A DNA stretch of 21,884 nucleotides from Protostelium mycophagum (lineage: Eukaryota > Evosea > Variosea > Protosteliida > Protosteliaceae), in assembly GCA_002081555.1 (NCBI GenBank), contig MZNV01002999.1, positions 1 to 21,884 of the forward strand, in the 5' to 3' direction. Shown here in pieces: positions 19,603 to 21,884 of this stretch (within the stretch, counting starts at the first letter, position 1; the number at the start of each line of letters is the position of its first letter). The notes under the pieces are model-generated. The model did no database searches. It saw nothing but the letters and a program-made list of their open reading frames with translations, and was not told the origin of the DNA. Made by a program: the position numbers and the translations under genes.

Positions 19603-21096
19603 TTATTGTTTAAGGAGGTTGTTGAGGGCGTCCTCCAACTTGGTATATTGGTATTGGTATCCACTCTCCATCGTTCTTCGAGGGATCACCTGTGGCACTT
19701 TACTATTACAAACTTTAAGAGGTGACATTCCTTGTTGCCTTCGGTCAGTAGAACGTGTCTCTCTTGGAAAGCGATCTTCAGGAGAAATTCTTGAAATGGT
19801 CATCTACAACGCGATATTGCACACGTAAAAAGTCTACGAATGACATGAAAAGTTTCGAATGAATGTATGATGGTGATTGGGATAGAAGGCAAACACACCT
19901 GGGACCCAGAGGAACATGGGCCTGTTTAAGGTATCCGCAATCGTCCTGCTGAAAATCGTGTTGGTCACCGGCTCCGGAGCGGTACCATTCAAGACTCCAG
20001 ACACTTGCTCATTCTAGTACATTAAAAGTTAAATCATGTTTAATGATTAACAATGAATGACATCAAGAGATTATTCACTACAAATGTCTTTGGGTCAGGG
20101 TGTGGTTTACAACTCTTGAGTTCTGCGGTAGGGACACGTTTTGTCGCATTGATATACGAGATATAGAGATAACCTCCACGTAAAATCTTGTTACCTCTAT
20201 GGAGTGTTGAATAATTCCACAGAGGTCATCTACATGGATCCAAGGCATGTATTGCCTCCCGCTTCCCATGGGCCCTCCCAAACCTTTGAATCATCAGATT
20301 CGTACGAATTTTCCTCGAAATTTCGGAAGTTCGCACCAAATTTGAAGGGGGTGATCATCTGCGAGAGTGCACCGCCATCTTTACCGAGGACAATTCCAAT
20401 GCGCACTATCACTTTGCGAATCTCCTGTTAGCTTGAGTATGCAGGCTACGTAACACATGTTCTTACCGGATCGAGACCTTCGGTAGCCTTCTCCCATTTT
20501 TCACATATTTCTCCTCCATACTGAAAGTTTATCATTTCAATGTTGATTGGACATGTTGGAGTTTTACATTGTTTGCGACGGGTCCGTCATAGTATTCGTC
20601 GACCTCTTTATCACCTGAGGGGTAATAACCGATGGCACTTCCACTCACAAAGACTTTGGGTCTGTCCTCTTTCGGCAGCTTATTGATGGAATCGAGGAGT
20701 AGCCGTGTGATTCCCACCCTTCAAGTTTTCAAATTCGAGGACTTAGGATGGATGACGTCACCTGCTGTCCTCTAAAATTTTCTTTCTCTCTGGAGTCCAT
20801 GATCCTTCCTAAAATATGTCACGAACCTTATAATTGGGCGATATAGCTCACAATGATGGGTGCTCCAGAGAGATTGACGACGGCATCAGATTTTGGAAGA
20901 TTTCCTGACCTGAGAACATGAACCAGTTGTGATTTGGAATAAATACGTACTTGATCTCGTCCCAACTGATCTTTCCAGGCCCTGAGCTTCTCGATAATAA
21001 GGTTACTTCATGTCCTCTGCTCTGCAATCGGGGCACTAAGGTTTTACCAATGAATCCTGTGCCACCACCGACGAGTATTCTTAAGGATTGGGTCAT
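19603..21096 (-). CDS. SDR39U1: SDR39U1-type NAD(P)-dependent epimerase/dehydrogenase
   Basis: Extended short-chain dehydrogenase of the SDR39U1/YfcH family; the substrate is not known for the family. Ten exons (minus): 21096-20951, 20909-20852, 20808-20762, 20718-20568, 20520-20467, 20424-20337, 20283-20195, 20013-19897, 19775-19731, 19689-19603; 882 nt, 293 aa, the usual family length. The Rossmann motif GGGTGFIGKTLVPRL starts at residue 10; then VVNLSGAPIIEGSWTPERKK, VFVSGSAIGYYP (active-site region), VIVRIGIVLGKDGGAL, PMGSGRQYMPWIHVDDL, VSGVLNGTAPEPVTN, and the C-terminal LLTEGNK/VIPRRTMESGYQYQY. The join EGNK/VIPRRT needs a GA-AG intron (19690-19730); a GT-AG alternative inserts four residues. 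The donor at 19896/19897 has two options two bases apart; frame selects the one given. Confidence 0.9.
19690..19730 (-). other. Candidate GA-AG intron in SDR39U1 (intron 9)
   Basis: 41 nt, donor AAG/GAATGT, acceptor CACAG. Removing it gives LLTEGNKVIPRRT, in register with the family pattern 'GQKVxPxR'. Using GT at 19726 with an acceptor at 19698 gives a 29-nt intron and four additional residues. Confidence 0.55.
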
Positions 21097-21884
21097 GTTC
21101 GTGTGTTCGTGTTTCGTGATTGTTTTTTGGCTTCCCAGCTCAAATTATTGCATCAGGAATTCCTGCAAAATTTCGTCAAAAAGAAATGCCAAACAATAGA
21201 GATGTGGCAAAAACGAGGCCAGCATTTGCAGTCAAATGATGCAGACAGATAGAGGTGGAGACCTTGAACTTTAAGCTCAGTTTTTACCTATTTAAAATTT
21301 TAACTCTGATATCTCAAGTTATAATTATTTTTCACTTAATTTTCAATTCTTACTTATCTCTCTAAGTCAATTTTTTTTGTAATTTAACTGAAGTGTTATG
21401 AACGTACAATAAGTTAAAACTTTCACTTAATTACCTGAATTTAATAATCTTATTAAAAAATTAATTTTTTATCTCCTCTGTTTTTTTGGCAGAAAGAGCA
21501 CCTGGGTCTTGGATTTGCACACATGGCCACATTTAGCAAAGATCTTTTGTCTGTGAGATGTGCAATACCACTGAGGAACTAACAGAGCAATAGGACATTG
21601 AGCATCTAACATATGATCTCTCTCTCATTGCGTTGTCAGCTACAAGCAAGAATGGAAATAGGAAATTCAGAGGAACCTGTTGCCTTTCAATCAATTTTGG
21701 GTAATTGTTTTCTAAGGTTCTAAAGTCACAATACAGCATACGCTATGCCTAATACCAGGCCTGTGCGGTCTGCAGCATTACTCAATCTATATAATCATGA
21801 ATTACTGTCTTTAGGATTATTCTGAATGATAAGCTCAAGAGGCTGAGAAAGACCATTCAATACTATTGCATGTGGCTCAAAGAA
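21097..21884. other. Right flank, no supported gene
   Basis: The first part should be the SDR39U1 promoter. 21290-21480 is strongly AT-rich. From 21490 the base composition rises again, and a 68-codon minus-strand frame (21533-21739) has a stretch (FLFPFLLVADNAMRER) faintly like the catalytic region of DDE transposases, too weak to annotate. Confidence 0.4.

Noticed and set aside
21533-21739. Minus-strand frame with a DDE-transposase-like stretch
   Set aside because: Only one short hydrophobic/Asp segment resembles a transposase; no second catalytic block, terminal repeats or long frame were seen.

Overview
This window is nuclear DNA from an intron-dense eukaryote with a compact genome. Genes lie 60-600 bp apart on both strands. 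Most introns I could place by homology and reading frame are 36-60 nt, with a minority of 100-340 nt and one of about 710 nt. The gene set is a Dal5/allantoate-type MFS permease, F-box/LRR, PHD finger, secreted S1/P1 nuclease, glycerol kinase with a membrane tail, TRM10 methyltransferase, a perilipin-like protein, a putative EGF-7TM protein and an SDR39U1-type epimerase. It is mixed in a way that suggests a protist (amoebozoan or unicellular opisthokont) rather than bacterium, plant or vertebrate. I cannot name the species. No viral gene, rRNA, tRNA or CRISPR array was seen. One weak transposase-like hint at the right end was not called.

Layout: 1-856 non-coding, with a 77-bp exact direct repeat; 857-3544 (-) 13-exon MFS transporter; 3835-5828 (+) F-box/LRR protein; 5979-7992 (+) PHD-finger protein whose third coding intron carries a minisatellite; 8056-9121 (+) S1/P1 nuclease; 9316-9860 (-) small unknown protein; 10238-13170 (-) 14-exon glycerol kinase; 13746-14238 (-) small membrane protein; 14330-16016 (+) TRM10; 16358-17560 (+) perilipin-like; 17718-19316 (-) EGF-7TM protein; 19603-21096 (-) SDR39U1; 21097-21884 no gene called.

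The exon models were built by hand. Six of them (MFS, nuclease, glycerol kinase, TRM10, perilipin-like, SDR39U1) keep frame through every junction, give totals divisible by three, and follow the family sequence across the joins as far as I can recall it. The 7TM model also keeps frame throughout, but its family is only tentatively recognised. Glycerol kinase, the perilipin-like protein and perhaps the permease would fit a lipid/glycerol/nutrient theme, but nothing shows co-regulation.

The most notable signals are two GC-AG introns in glycerol kinase fixed by protein homology, a candidate GA-AG intron in SDR39U1, a decamer (ATCTACAACG) occurring seven times mostly inside introns, an excess of TGACGTCA octamers, and the putative EGF plus TOM1/GPR137-like 7TM architecture.
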